Shown here: positions 54,874 through 63,053 of the stretch, one piece after another
How positions within the stretch are numbered: position 1 is the stretch's first letter
Layout of the letters: each line of letters begins with the position of its first letter
NCBI RefSeq assembly: GCF_002806995.1
Contig: NZ_NIHE01000001.1
Location: 186,001-250,000 of the forward strand
Direction of reading: 5' to 3'
DNA from: Confluentibacter lentus
Lineage (GTDB): Bacteria; Bacteroidota; Bacteroidia; Flavobacteriales; Flavobacteriaceae
Length of the DNA: 64,000 nt
Translations under genes and position numbers: made by a program
Notes under the pieces: model-generated
The model's database searches: none
Seen by the model: the letters and a program-made list of their open reading frames with translations, nothing else
Told to the model about the DNA's origin: nothing

Positions 54874-55680
54874 TTAATCTTCAGTATCACTTCTATTCTC
54901 TAGATACTGTTCATATTTCATTCTTAAAAATTCTAAAATCTGAAAATCAATTTGATTTTTACACTTTTCAATAAAACTTTCATCATCTGCACAGAAATAG
55001 AAAAATTCCATTCTTAAATGTTCTTCTAAAGGATTTGAAGCAAAAAAATCATTACCCAATCGCCCTTTTATACTTTGTATTAATACTTCCCTTTCTTCAA
55101 ATTTTACTCTTTCTTTTAGCATTTTGGTTCTTCCTGAAATAGCATTTATAAGAGCTGTCGCAGATATTGACCCACCTATGCCTCCTAAAGAACCTCCTCC
55201 TTTTAGTTCTAAATCTGAGGCTTCGCTCAATCGTCTTTCACTTTGCGTTGCTATTTTACCTGTATAACCCTGTATACCAACATCATAAAAATTAATGGGC
55301 GGTTCGCCTTTAATATTTTTAATATCTTTAAGTAAATCTCCACTAAGCCTATTGCCTACGGTCACTTCTCTAAGCTCATTAACATGTTCATCTAAAGTAA
55401 CCTTGATTGCTTTTTGAGATAGTATATTTTTATCTACAACCACATATTTTGTTTTATGTAACATGGAAGAAAATTGTAAAGTATCATGAAATTTTGCCAT
55501 AATTGTAAATTCACCATTAGCATTTGTTATGGCATAATTATAGGTAGTTTTGTTTATAATATTAATATTCTCAATTCCAATAGTGCTTTCTACAGTTCCT
55601 TTAATTTCAACAGATTGTGACATTCCCATTTGAAATGATAGCAAAATTAAAAGCAGTACAGCATGTCTATTTTTTAACAT
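54874..55680 (-). CDS. Exported CarboxypepD_reg-like domain protein
   Basis: A 268-residue protein with a signal peptide (about 1-21, GMSQ) and a beta-sandwich domain of the CarboxypepD_reg-like type (about 22-105: EIKGTVESTIGIENINI, then TNANGEFTI). The C-terminal 150 residues are helical and specific to this family (VGNRLSGDLLKDIKN). It overlaps the next gene upstream by 14 bp and is its paralogue. Probably periplasmic and envelope-associated, of unknown function. Confidence 0.78.
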   Translation of the reverse strand: MLKNRHAVLLLILLSFQMGMSQSVEIKGTVESTIGIENINIINKTTYNYAITNANGEFTIMAKFHDTLQFSSMLHKTKYVVVDKNILSQKAIKVTLDEHVNELREVTVGNRLSGDLLKDIKNIKGEPPINFYDVGIQGYTGKIATQSERRLSEASDLELKGGGSLGGIGGSISATALINAISGRTKMLKERVKFEEREVLIQSIKGRLGNDFFASNPLEEHLRMEFFYFCADDESFIEKCKNQIDFQILEFLRMKYEQYLENRSDTED

Positions 55681-56464
55681 GCTGTTGCTTTAAGAACAAT
55701 TCGCTTTGCCTCACTAAAAAATCAATTCTTTTAAATTCTTGTTCATCATTCAACAATTCTTGGGATAAGCCATTATTTTCAACAAAAGAAATAAATTCGT
55801 CTACATGTTCCATGGGAATACTAAATGTATCACTAATGAATTTTCGGGAATATAAGTCTAACAACAATTTGGGTTTTGCAAATTTGGGGGTATCGTCTAT
55901 ATAGCTACGCTTTTTAGGTTTAAAAAGCATGTTTGCTATTTTCACAAAATCAACTCCATTATAAAGTTCATGATTATTCATTACTGCATTTAATTCTCTT
56001 GAAACCTTAAAATCATTATGTCCCTTTTCGTCATACATTTCCAAAGCATTCATATTTCCTAAATCCATTTCTATCTTGGGAGGGATTACGGCATTTTCTA
56101 TATCAACCACTAAGTTTCCTGACAAACCATGTCTTAATATAACCGCGTTTAATTGATTGACGTGTTCCACTAAATAAATTTTAAGTGATTTTGATTCAAT
56201 CACTTCTTTTGTTATAGTGACTTTTTGGGTTTCAAATTGTAATGCAGAAATTTCAATGACATCGTTTTCAGTAACTTCTAAAAAAAATTCTCCTTTTTCG
56301 TTTGTTATCGTGCCTTTATTGGAAGATCTATTATAAATGGCAACTGCTTCTACATCATTAGCATTTGCATACATAAACCCATGAACTTCTACCCTTTTAA
56401 TGGTTTGACCAATCAAGGAATTGTATGTAATCAAAAATGCTATAAAAAGTATTTTTTGCTTCAA
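55667..56464 (-). CDS. Exported CarboxypepD_reg-like domain protein (paralogue)
   Basis: A 265-residue protein with the same layout as its neighbour: signal peptide (about 1-19), CarboxypepD_reg-like sandwich (about 20-108: NKGTITNEKGEFFLEV) and a helical tail that begins RHGLSGNLVVDIEN, matching NRLSGDLLKDIKN of the neighbour. The genes overlap by 14 bp, so they come from tandem duplication and are coupled. No promoter was assigned. Confidence 0.78.
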   Translation of the reverse strand: MKQKILFIAFLITYNSLIGQTIKRVEVHGFMYANANDVEAVAIYNRSSNKGTITNEKGEFFLEVTENDVIEISALQFETQKVTITKEVIESKSLKIYLVEHVNQLNAVILRHGLSGNLVVDIENAVIPPKIEMDLGNMNALEMYDEKGHNDFKVSRELNAVMNNHELYNGVDFVKIANMLFKPKKRSYIDDTPKFAKPKLLLDLYSRKFISDTFSIPMEHVDEFISFVENNGLSQELLNDEQEFKRIDFLVRQSELFLKQQHVKK

Positions 56465-56587
56465 GCCTCTAATTTATTGATACCTAAAGATAAAGAACGC
56501 TTTTCAAATCTTAAATAAAATGTAAACTCTCTATAAATTTTTGTTAAAGTGAACATTTAGTTAGCTTTACACAAAACTTGATATGGC

Positions 56588-57295
56588 ATGAAGAATATGA
56601 TTATTGCTAGCACCTCCACACTACACGGAAGCGATTATTTAGAATATCTTTTAGATGATTTAACAACACTTTTTAAAGATGCTTCTGAAATTATATTCAT
56701 TCCTTACGCAAGACCAAGTGGCATTTCCCATGATGATTATACCGAAAAAGTCTCGGAAGCTTTTTTTAAAATTAACAAACAAGTAAAAGGTATCCACACA
56801 TTTAAAAATCCAGTAACAGCTATTAAAAATGCGGAAGCTATTTTTGTTGGTGGCGGAAATACCTTTGTTTTACTTTATCAATTGTATAAAAATAATTTAA
56901 TACCTATCTTAAAAGAAAACGTTGCTAGCGGAACACCCTATTTAGGAACCAGTGCTGGAAGTAATATTTGTGGGTTGACTATAAAAAGCACTAACGACAT
57001 GCCTATTGTATATCCACCAAGTTTTAACGCCATTGGTTTAGTGCCATTTAATATCAATCCACATTATTTAGACCCCGATTACAATAGCAAGCACATGGGC
57101 GAAACTAGGGAAACAAGAATACATGAATTCCACCATTTTAACACGCAACCAGTTATTGGCTTAAGGGAAGGCAGCTGGCTTCAAGTAAAAAACAATTCCA
57201 TCATTTTAAAAGGAGATTTAACCGCTAGAATATTTGAACAAAATAAAGCGGCGTACGAAGCAGCGTCTGGAACAGAATTGAATACCTTAAAATAA
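56588..57295 (+). CDS. pepE: Dipeptidase E (S51 family peptidase)
   Basis: Cleaves N-terminal Asp-x dipeptides. The protein has 235 residues. The nucleophile serine lies in LGTSAGSNI (about 120-128), the oxyanion segment in FVGGGNTFVLL (about 87-97), and the histidine of the triad probably in INPHYLDP (about 157-164). No signal peptide, so cytoplasmic. A TAGCTTTA near 56562 is a near-match promoter box. Confidence 0.9.
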   Translation: MKNMIIASTSTLHGSDYLEYLLDDLTTLFKDASEIIFIPYARPSGISHDDYTEKVSEAFFKINKQVKGIHTFKNPVTAIKNAEAIFVGGGNTFVLLYQLYKNNLIPILKENVASGTPYLGTSAGSNICGLTIKSTNDMPIVYPPSFNAIGLVPFNINPHYLDPDYNSKHMGETRETRIHEFHHFNTQPVIGLREGSWLQVKNNSIILKGDLTARIFEQNKAAYEAASGTELNTLK

Positions 57296-57296
57296 A

Positions 57297-57342
57297 AAAG
57301 CCCCACTATTTAAGTGAAGCTTTCGAGCGGGAGACCGAGTTC
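57297..57342. repeat. Truncated copy of the tRNA-Gly 3' end and its terminator
   Basis: A 29-nt segment at 57309-57337 is identical to 57423-57451, the end of the tRNA gene and its terminator. The copy includes a variant terminator stem (57297-57323) and the last ~17 nt of a tRNA-Gly (57326-57342), then diverges. It follows pepE directly. Confidence 0.8.
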
Positions 57343-57410
57343 CCTTCGACTGCGTTCAGGATAAACTTCTCACCCTAAAATTTAATTGACTACAAAAATT
57401 TAGCATAAAA

Positions 57411-57437
57411 AAAGCCTCACCGTTTAAGTGAAGCTTT
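57411..57437 (-). terminator. Terminator of the tRNA-Gly gene
   Basis: On the minus strand AAAGC-T-TCAC and GTGA-G-GCTTT form a nine-pair stem with one mismatch, then TTTT. It starts 3 bp after the tRNA 3' end. Confidence 0.8.
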
Positions 57438-57439
57438 CG

Positions 57440-57512
57440 AGCGGGAGACCGGGTTCGAACCGGCGACATTCAGCTTGGAAGGCTGACGCTCTACCAACTG
57501 AGCTACTCCCGC
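57440..57512 (-). tRNA. tRNA-Gly (anticodon TCC)
   Basis: A 73-nt cloverleaf on the minus strand. Acceptor GCGGGAG/CTCCCGC, D arm GCTC-AGTTGGTA-GAGC, anticodon arm TCAGC-CTTCCAA-GCTGA with anticodon TCC (reads GGA and probably GGG), T arm GCCGG-TTCGAAC-CCGGT, discriminator T. CCA is not encoded. All standard positions fit. Confidence 0.97.
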
Positions 57513-57593
57513 AATTCCACCGCAAATATATATAAACTACACTTTCATTTGCAACAAAAAATGTAACTTTTAAATCCGAATTGTTATTTTGTT

Positions 57594-57601
57594 TAAGTTT
57601 G
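57594..57601 (+). promoter_or_regulatory. -7 box for the GNAT gene at 57624
   Basis: TAAGTTTG matches TAnnTTTG and lies 22 bp before the ATG. No -33 TTG was found at the proper distance. Confidence 0.5.
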
Positions 57602-57623
57602 AAAAAATATTTATCCATTACGA

Positions 57624-58076
57624 ATGATAGGAAATCCAAATTATAGAACTGAGTTAATAACTTCAAAAGAAGCTTGGTCCATAAGACAGCCTGTATTACG
57701 TGAAGGAAAGCCTATTGAAGCCTGTATTTTTGATGGAGACGATTTTGAAACCACCTTTCATACGGGCTTATTTGTTGATGACAATCTTATTGCAGTCGCC
57801 ACATTTATGAAGAATCCCCACAAATTGTTTTTAGAAAAAAACCAATTTCAGTTACGAGGTATGGCTGTATTGAAAGAATTTCAAGGAAAAGGTTATGGCC
57901 ATGAAATTTTGAAATTTGGGGAATCTATTCTCATAAAACAAGATGTAAAATTGATTTGGTGCAATGCTAGAAAAATTGCTGTCAATTTTTATCAAAAAAA
58001 CCACTATACCGTAAAAGGAGACTCGTTTATTATCCCAGAAATAGGGATTCATTATGTTATGGGTAAAACTTTGTAA
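57624..58076 (+). CDS. GNAT family N-acetyltransferase
   Basis: A 150-residue GNAT protein. The acetyl-CoA loop is QGKGYGHEILKFGE at about 89-102, preceded by the beta strand LRGMAVLKEF (about 77-86). The C-terminal segment LIWCNARKIAVNFYQKNHY completes the fold. The outline fits the small ElaA/YjcF-like group, but the substrate is unknown. Stands alone between the tRNA gene and the M48 peptidase gene. Confidence 0.85.
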   Translation: MIGNPNYRTELITSKEAWSIRQPVLREGKPIEACIFDGDDFETTFHTGLFVDDNLIAVATFMKNPHKLFLEKNQFQLRGMAVLKEFQGKGYGHEILKFGESILIKQDVKLIWCNARKIAVNFYQKNHYTVKGDSFIIPEIGIHYVMGKTL

Positions 58077-58121
58077 ATCAATCATAAAAAAGCGTATTTT
58101 TATTAATATAAAAATTCTTTA

Positions 58122-58907
58122 ATGAGAAGTAGAAATTTTAAATTCAGGTTATTGATTGGTGTTGCGATCGCTTTATTTTTTGTTTTTAAAAGATGTAGCC
58201 AACGAGAAGTGAACCCCTACACAGGTAGAACACAAACCATATCTATGAACGCAGATAAAGAAATTGCGATTGGTTTACAAAGCGCCCCGCAAATAGCTCA
58301 AGAGTATGGTGGTTTGTATCCTAACAACGAATACCAAGCTTTTGTAGATAATGTAGGCAACAAATTAGTTAACAATAGTGTTGCAAGAGACACGCCGTAT
58401 AAATACGAATTTCATTTATTATCAGACCCGAATACTATTAATGCATTTGCGCTTCCTGGCGGACAAATTTTCATAACCTATGCCCTATTTTCTAAATTAG
58501 AAAATGAAGATCAACTGGCTGGTGTTTTAGGTCATGAAATTGGGCATGTTATAGGGCGACATAGTGCCGAACGTATTGCTGAAAGTGAATATTGGCAAGG
58601 TTTGGTTACCGCTGGAAATGTTGGAGCCGATATAGGAAACGTGATTGGTGGTATTGGACAAAACACGCTTCTCACCAACGGTAGGGATGATGAATTGGAG
58701 AGTGACGATTTAGGTGTTTTGTTTATGCTAAAATCTGGTTATAACCCGGAAGAAATGATTGATGTTATGGAGATACTCAAAGCGGCCGCGGGCCCCAACA
58801 GATTACCAGAATTTAAAAGCACGCACCCCGATCCTGAAAACAGAATAGAAAAAATAAAAGAAGCTATTGATAAATACAAAAAAAACCCTGAAATTCAGGG
58901 TTTGTAA
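58122..58907 (+). CDS. M48 family metallopeptidase, exported
   Basis: A 261-residue zinc peptidase. The N-terminus has a hydrophobic helix (about 9-22) ending at FKRC, probably a membrane anchor or lipid site. The zinc motif HEIGHVIGRH is at about 138-147 with the distal ligand in DELESDDLG (about 189-197). NAFALPGGQIFI precedes it. It resembles the Loi/BepA-type periplasmic M48 proteases but lacks a TPR domain. The 3' end of the gene doubles as the terminator of the convergent ankyrin gene. Confidence 0.9.
   Translation: MRSRNFKFRLLIGVAIALFFVFKRCSQREVNPYTGRTQTISMNADKEIAIGLQSAPQIAQEYGGLYPNNEYQAFVDNVGNKLVNNSVARDTPYKYEFHLLSDPNTINAFALPGGQIFITYALFSKLENEDQLAGVLGHEIGHVIGRHSAERIAESEYWQGLVTAGNVGADIGNVIGGIGQNTLLTNGRDDELESDDLGVLFMLKSGYNPEEMIDVMEILKAAAGPNRLPEFKSTHPDPENRIEKIKEAIDKYKKNPEIQGL
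58878..58903 (-). terminator. Terminator of the ankyrin gene, inside the M48 coding end
   Basis: AAACCCTGAA (58883-58892) pairs with TTCAGGGTTT (58894-58903). On the minus strand eight T follow (58885-58878). It lies 45 bp after the ankyrin stop and within the last codons of the plus-strand M48 gene. Confidence 0.75.
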
Positions 58908-58948
58908 TGATTGACTAACTCAAATAATTTATATTATATATAAATTAT

Positions 58949-59335
58949 TTATTTTTTCATGGCTTCTTCTAAAATAGCTTTAGCATCATTGGCTTTGTGC
59001 AATTCAGCATATTTTAGAGCCGTCATACCTTTGTCCGATTTTGCTTTTAAATCTGCCCCATTAGCGATTAATAGTTTTAAAATATCGGTTCTGTTGTATT
59101 TAGCAGCATACATAACTGGTGTCATACCTTCAGATTTTTGATTAACATCGGTACCAAGTTCTACCAATTTTTTTACTGTTTCAAAATCGCCTTTAGCAAT
59201 AGATACGCAAAAAGGACTGACTTTTACTTTTGAAGAAGATTGATAGGTGTTCGGATTTTTAATTGATGTTTCGGCATGTAATGTTACTACTGAAAAACAT
59301 AATGCCAGTGCAGAAATAATGATTGTTTTTTTCAT
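58949..59335 (-). CDS. Exported ankyrin repeat protein
   Basis: A 128-residue protein with a signal peptide (about 1-21, TLHA) and two to three ankyrin repeats (about 42-125), the clearest being DVNQKSEGMTPVMYAAKYNR followed by DILKLLIANGADLKAKSDKG. A role in protein-protein contact in the periplasm is likely; in other bacteria such small proteins accompany catalases or peptidases. Nothing here fixes the partner. Confidence 0.85.
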   Translation of the reverse strand: MKKTIIISALALCFSVVTLHAETSIKNPNTYQSSSKVKVSPFCVSIAKGDFETVKKLVELGTDVNQKSEGMTPVMYAAKYNRTDILKLLIANGADLKAKSDKGMTALKYAELHKANDAKAILEEAMKK

Positions 59336-59662
59336 GATGAATGATTTTAAATTGATTTTAGTGATTGTTTATTGATATAGTTAAGAGACGATAAAATTTG
59401 AAACCTGTTACACCAAAAAAATATTATAACACATTTTTAACATTTAACTTACATATTATTAATGTGTTAATAAAATTTAAATTCTTTTATCAAAAGAACA
59501 ATTACTTGTAATTGATTTTATTGTCACAATTAATCTTTAAAAGAATATGTCTTGACCAACAAAAAAGTTAATTAAAATTTAATTTCCTGTAACATTATTT
59601 GTTGTTTGTACGTATAACTACTGAATAATAATATTCATATTAAAAACACAGGAGAACTTTAG
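59336..59662. other. Divergent intergenic region upstream of rpoD
   Basis: No gene is seen. Two adjacent inverted repeats, TTCTTTT-ATC-AAAAGAA (59482-59498) and CAATTAC-TT-GTAATTG (59499-59514), stand back to back and could bind a regulator or fold in a long rpoD leader. No exact TAnnTTTG box was found. AGGAG at 59650-59654, 8 nt before the rpoD ATG, is a rare Shine-Dalgarno-like sequence for this group. Confidence 0.6.
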
Positions 59663-60526
59663 ATGAGACAACTTAAAATTACGAAACAGGTTACCAATAG
59701 AGAAACCGCTTCGTTAGATAAATATCTTCAAGAAATTGGAAAAGTTGACTTAATTACCGCAGACGAAGAAGTAGAATTAGCACAACGCATTAAAGCTGGC
59801 GATCAAGCGGCTTTAGAAAAGTTGACTAAGGCTAATTTACGTTTTGTCGTATCGGTAGCTAAGCAATATCAAAACCAAGGTTTAACATTACCCGATTTAA
59901 TTAATGAAGGTAATTTAGGTTTAATTAAAGCAGCACAACGTTTTGATGAAACTCGTGGTTTTAAATTTATATCGTATGCTGTTTGGTGGATTCGTCAATC
60001 GATTCTTCAAGCGTTAGCTGAGCAATCTCGTATTGTACGTTTACCATTAAACAAAATTGGTTCTATAAATAAAATCAATAAAACGTTTGCCTTTTTAGAG
60101 CAAAGCCATGAGCGTCCACCAAGTGCTGAAGAAATTGCCAAAGAGTTGGATATGACCATTAACGATGTTAAGGAGTCTATGAAAAACTCTGGTCGCCACG
60201 TAAGTATGGATGCCCCATTGGTAGAAGGTGAAGATTCCAACTTATATGATGTATTGAACAGTGGTGAATCACCAAACCCAGATAGAGAATTATTGCATGA
60301 ATCGTTACGTACAGAAATTGAGCGTGCTTTAGAAACTTTAACGCCTCGTGAAGCCGACGTTATTCGTTTATATTTTGGTTTAGGAAACCAACATCCAATG
60401 ACTTTAGAAGAAATTGGTGAAACGTTTGATTTAACTCGTGAACGCGTACGTCAAATTAAAGAAAAAGCAATTCGCAGATTAAAACATACCTCTAGAAGTA
60501 AAATATTAAAAACATATTTAGGTTAG
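59663..60526 (+). CDS. rpoD: Primary sigma factor (Bacteroidota RpoD/SigA type)
   Basis: Housekeeping sigma factor. The 287-residue protein is short as in all Bacteroidota, lacking most of region 1.1 and the non-conserved insert. Region 1.2 ([16 protein letters not shown]), region 2 (about 55-125, [21 protein letters not shown], split here, with [10 protein letters not shown]), region 3 (about 135-210) and region 4 (about 225-285, TREADV-type [13 protein letters not shown] and the helix-turn-helix [18 protein letters not shown]). It recognises the TTG/TAnnTTTG promoters seen across this window. An SD-like AGGAG precedes the ATG. Confidence 0.95.
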   Translation: MRQLKITKQVTNRETASLDKYLQEIGKVDLITADEEVELAQRIKAGDQAALEKLTKANLRFVVSVAKQYQNQGLTLPDLINEGNLGLIKAAQRFDETRGFKFISYAVWWIRQSILQALAEQSRIVRLPLNKIGSINKINKTFAFLEQSHERPPSAEEIAKELDMTINDVKESMKNSGRHVSMDAPLVEGEDSNLYDVLNSGESPNPDRELLHESLRTEIERALETLTPREADVIRLYFGLGNQHPMTLEEIGETFDLTRERVRQIKEKAIRRLKHTSRSKILKTYLG

Positions 60527-60561
60527 TAATTACATAGAATTACGACTAAATTAAAGTTACA

Positions 60562-60588
60562 AACAGTTACAACATAACTGTTCGTTTT
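60562..60588 (+). terminator. First rpoD terminator
   Basis: AACAGTTA (60562-60569), loop CAACA, TAACTGTT (60575-60582), then CGTTTTTT. It lies 36 bp after the rpoD stop. Confidence 0.75.
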
Positions 60589-60601
60589 TTGATTGATGAA
60601 A

Positions 60602-60635
60602 GAACCCACGGCTGATTACCGTGGGTTCGCTTTTT
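60602..60635 (+). terminator. Second rpoD terminator
   Basis: GAACCCACGG (60602-60611), loop CTGATTA, CCGTGGGTTC (60619-60628), then GCTTTTT. A stronger stem placed 20 bp after the first; together they insulate rpe from rpoD. Confidence 0.88.
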
Positions 60636-60687
60636 AGCCCATTCTTAAATCCCTCTCCAAAGGAAAGGCACTTCTAAAAGACTTTTC

Positions 60688-60695
60688 TATATTTG
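60688..60695 (+). promoter_or_regulatory. -7 box for rpe
   Basis: TATATTTG matches TAnnTTTG exactly and lies 26 bp before the rpe ATG at 60722. Confidence 0.6.
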
Positions 60696-60721
60696 CAGAA
60701 ACAAACCAATAATTCCAAATA

Positions 60722-61384
60722 ATGGGCTCTAAACTAATAGCACCTTCATTACTGGCAGCAGATTTTGCAAACCTACAACGCGATATAGAAATGGTAAACC
60801 AAAGTGAGGCCGATTGGTTTCATATTGATGTGATGGACGGTGTATTTGTACCAAATATTTCTTATGGAATGCCTGTACTTGAATCTATTACAAAGCATAC
60901 AAAAAAAACAGTTGATGTTCATTTAATGATAGTCGAGCCTGATAAATACATAAGCACGTTCAAAAAATTAGGAGCGAATAATTTAACGGTACATTATGAA
61001 GCGTGCACACACTTGCATAGAACCTTACAAGCTATAAAAGCTGAAGGCATGAAAGCTGGTGTGGCATTAAATCCGCACACAAACATAAATCTTTTAGAAG
61101 ATATTATTAATGATATAGATTTAGTGCTTATTATGAGTGTTAATCCTGGTTTTGGCGGACAAAGTTTTATTGAAAACACCTATAACAAAATAAAAGCACT
61201 TAAAGAATTAATTATACGCAAAGATGCCTCGACACTTATCGAAATAGATGGTGGGGTAAGCTCCTCAAATGCCAAAGTGCTTGTTGATGCCGGAGCAGAT
61301 ATTTTAGTTGCCGGTAGTTTTGTTTTTAAAAGCGAAAAACCTCTTCAAACTATTAAAAAATTAAAAGAGATAACAAATTCCTAA
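60722..61384 (+). CDS. rpe: Ribulose-phosphate 3-epimerase
   Basis: Interconverts ribulose 5-phosphate and xylulose 5-phosphate in the pentose phosphate pathway. The protein has 220 residues of a TIM barrel. Metal and catalytic segments are visible: IAPSLLAADF (about 6-15), FHIDVMDGVFVPNIS (about 33-47), VHLMI, VNPGFGGQSF (about 140-149) and IDGGVSSSN (about 176-184). The stop overlaps that of the convergent CBS gene by four bases. Confidence 0.96.
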   Translation: MGSKLIAPSLLAADFANLQRDIEMVNQSEADWFHIDVMDGVFVPNISYGMPVLESITKHTKKTVDVHLMIVEPDKYISTFKKLGANNLTVHYEACTHLHRTLQAIKAEGMKAGVALNPHTNINLLEDIINDIDLVLIMSVNPGFGGQSFIENTYNKIKALKELIIRKDASTLIEIDGGVSSSNAKVLVDAGADILVAGSFVFKSEKPLQTIKKLKEITNS

Positions 61385-61800
61385 AATTGCTTTAAAAAGT
61401 AATTTAGTAAATCGGTGCTTGTTACAATTCCTACTAAAATAGATTCATCTACAACGGGCAACGCATGAAATTCCCTTTTTGCTAAAATTTCGGTAGCTTC
61501 TTTAATAGTTGTATTACTGTCAATGCACAAGACATCTTTGGTCATAACTTGTTCAATAGTAAATGAATTATAAACAACAACCTCTATATCATGTTCATCG
61601 TTGGTTGTATCGGCATAGCTAATTTTAAGTAAATCCGCATAGCTTAACATACCTATGATAGATTCTCCTTTTACTACTGGAATATGTCTTATTTTATGCT
61701 TCTTAAAAAGCATTTCAGCTCTAGTTAAGTCATCAGACCTCGTTAAAGCAACAATGTTTGTTGACATTATTTCTGAAACTGGAGTATTTCCTATCATCAT
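61381..61800 (-). CDS. CBS domain pair protein
   Basis: A 139-residue stand-alone Bateman module with two CBS domains (about 1-65 and 72-139). IRHIPVVKGESIIGMLSYADLL and FHALPVVDESILVGIVTSTDLL (each split here) are the two homologous strands. It probably senses an adenine nucleotide and acts on an unknown partner; such proteins are common in marine Flavobacteria. No anchor or catalytic domain is fused. Confidence 0.9.
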   Translation of the reverse strand: MMIGNTPVSEIMSTNIVALTRSDDLTRAEMLFKKHKIRHIPVVKGESIIGMLSYADLLKISYADTTNDEHDIEVVVYNSFTIEQVMTKDVLCIDSNTTIKEATEILAKREFHALPVVDESILVGIVTSTDLLNYFLKQF

Positions 61801-61895
61801 TAATAAATTTTAATTATGCACTAAAATAATACCAACAAAGGGAATAAACCATGACTTAAGTCATGTAATAAAAATAAAAACTATTAAAAAAGAGA

Positions 61896-62714
61896 TTAAT
61901 ACCCAGAAATATTAAAGTTGAGCATTTGCCTAACCTTTCCATAGATTTCTGGAAATTCGGACTTAAAATCCTGAGGTGTTTCAATAAAGTTTTCGATGGC
62001 GACGGCTAAAAACTCAAACTGATTGGTAAAGGCATATTTCCGAAAGTATTTTGATGCCATCAATCTATTTCTTAAATCCTCTTCTACAGCTAACAACTGT
62101 GAAAGTTCATTAAATGAATCACTAAAAATAGTAGAGCTAATATCACGTTCTTTTATACTGTTCAAATGTATGGCATGTGTAAATTCATGAATACCTAAAT
62201 TTAAATTATCATTTTTCACATCAAATCCTTGTTTAAAATCCTCCCACGACAACACTAAAGTTTGAAATTTTGGGTTAAACTCCCCTTTATGATAGGCCTT
62301 GTTGGTATTAGAATAAAATTTATTTGGGTAGACCACTATTTTTGAAATAAGGGCAATATAAAAATCCCTAAAACCAAAAGTGAGCATAACGGCTGTAGCT
62401 GATATCAAAACCTTTATATCATCGGTAATTACAAGACCATCCCTACCAATAAAGTCTTTATCCTTAATAAAGGAAGCCACGCGATGTTCAAAATAAGATT
62501 TTTGTTTATTCGATAGTTTCTTATAAAAAGAAAAATTATTTATTAAAATATGCTTTTGCTGTTCATTGAGTTTCTTTAAAAAAGGATAAAAATGAATATA
62601 AAAAGGCTTTCTGTATTTTAGAACATAAGCTACCTCAATCATTTTTGCAGCAAAATGAAAAATTAAATAAACCGAAACCGCGACAAAAATTCCTATAACT
62701 GTATTACTCCCCAT
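61896..62714 (-). CDS. MtfA-like zinc peptidase (M90 family), membrane-anchored
   Basis: A 272-residue protein with an N-terminal transmembrane helix (about 5-25) and an MtfA-type domain. The zinc motif is HEFTHAIH (about 176-183), and the third ligand Glu probably lies in FNELSQLLAVEED (about 205-217). In E. coli, MtfA relieves repression by Mlc (DgsA); that role need not hold here, since no Mlc homologue is near. The helix, absent from the E. coli protein, places it at the inner membrane. Confidence 0.85.
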   Translation of the reverse strand: MGSNTVIGIFVAVSVYLIFHFAAKMIEVAYVLKYRKPFYIHFYPFLKKLNEQQKHILINNFSFYKKLSNKQKSYFEHRVASFIKDKDFIGRDGLVITDDIKVLISATAVMLTFGFRDFYIALISKIVVYPNKFYSNTNKAYHKGEFNPKFQTLVLSWEDFKQGFDVKNDNLNLGIHEFTHAIHLNSIKERDISSTIFSDSFNELSQLLAVEEDLRNRLMASKYFRKYAFTNQFEFLAVAIENFIETPQDFKSEFPEIYGKVRQMLNFNISGY

Positions 62715-63053
62715 AAAAATCTATGTTAAAACATTTTGAACCACCTAAATATCGGTTTACTTAAATTAAAATTACAAAACATTAGTGTAAAACCTTGCCT
62801 TAATTTTAAAGTTTAAAAAAATTCTGTAAATACACCTCTTTTAAATAACTGGTTTGCCTATAAAACAATAAAGATTTTGTTTAAAAAATGTATCTTTAAA
62901 TGCAATTTTTTTATAAAAAACATTGAATAACATTACACCACAATTTAAAACTACCAAGATTTCACTATATCAAGGCATAAGTTTTTTATTATTGACCATA
63001 AAAATAAAAAGTTATTCTTGGCCAAAAACCAACAAACTAAACACATTCTAATT
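62715..63053. other. Intergenic region with a probable promoter for the carboxylesterase
   Basis: No gene is seen in these 339 bp. TTG (62992-62994), an 18-bp spacer and TATTCTTG (63013-63020, one mismatch to TAnnTTTG) form a probable promoter, with a leader of about 27 nt before the ATG at 63054. The rest is AT-rich without strong hairpins. Confidence 0.55.

Noticed and set aside
57424-57666. An 80-residue reading frame on the minus strand across the tRNA
   Set aside because: It is tRNA-Gly read as protein (the SSVGRASAFQAECR-type artefact seen over many tRNA genes).
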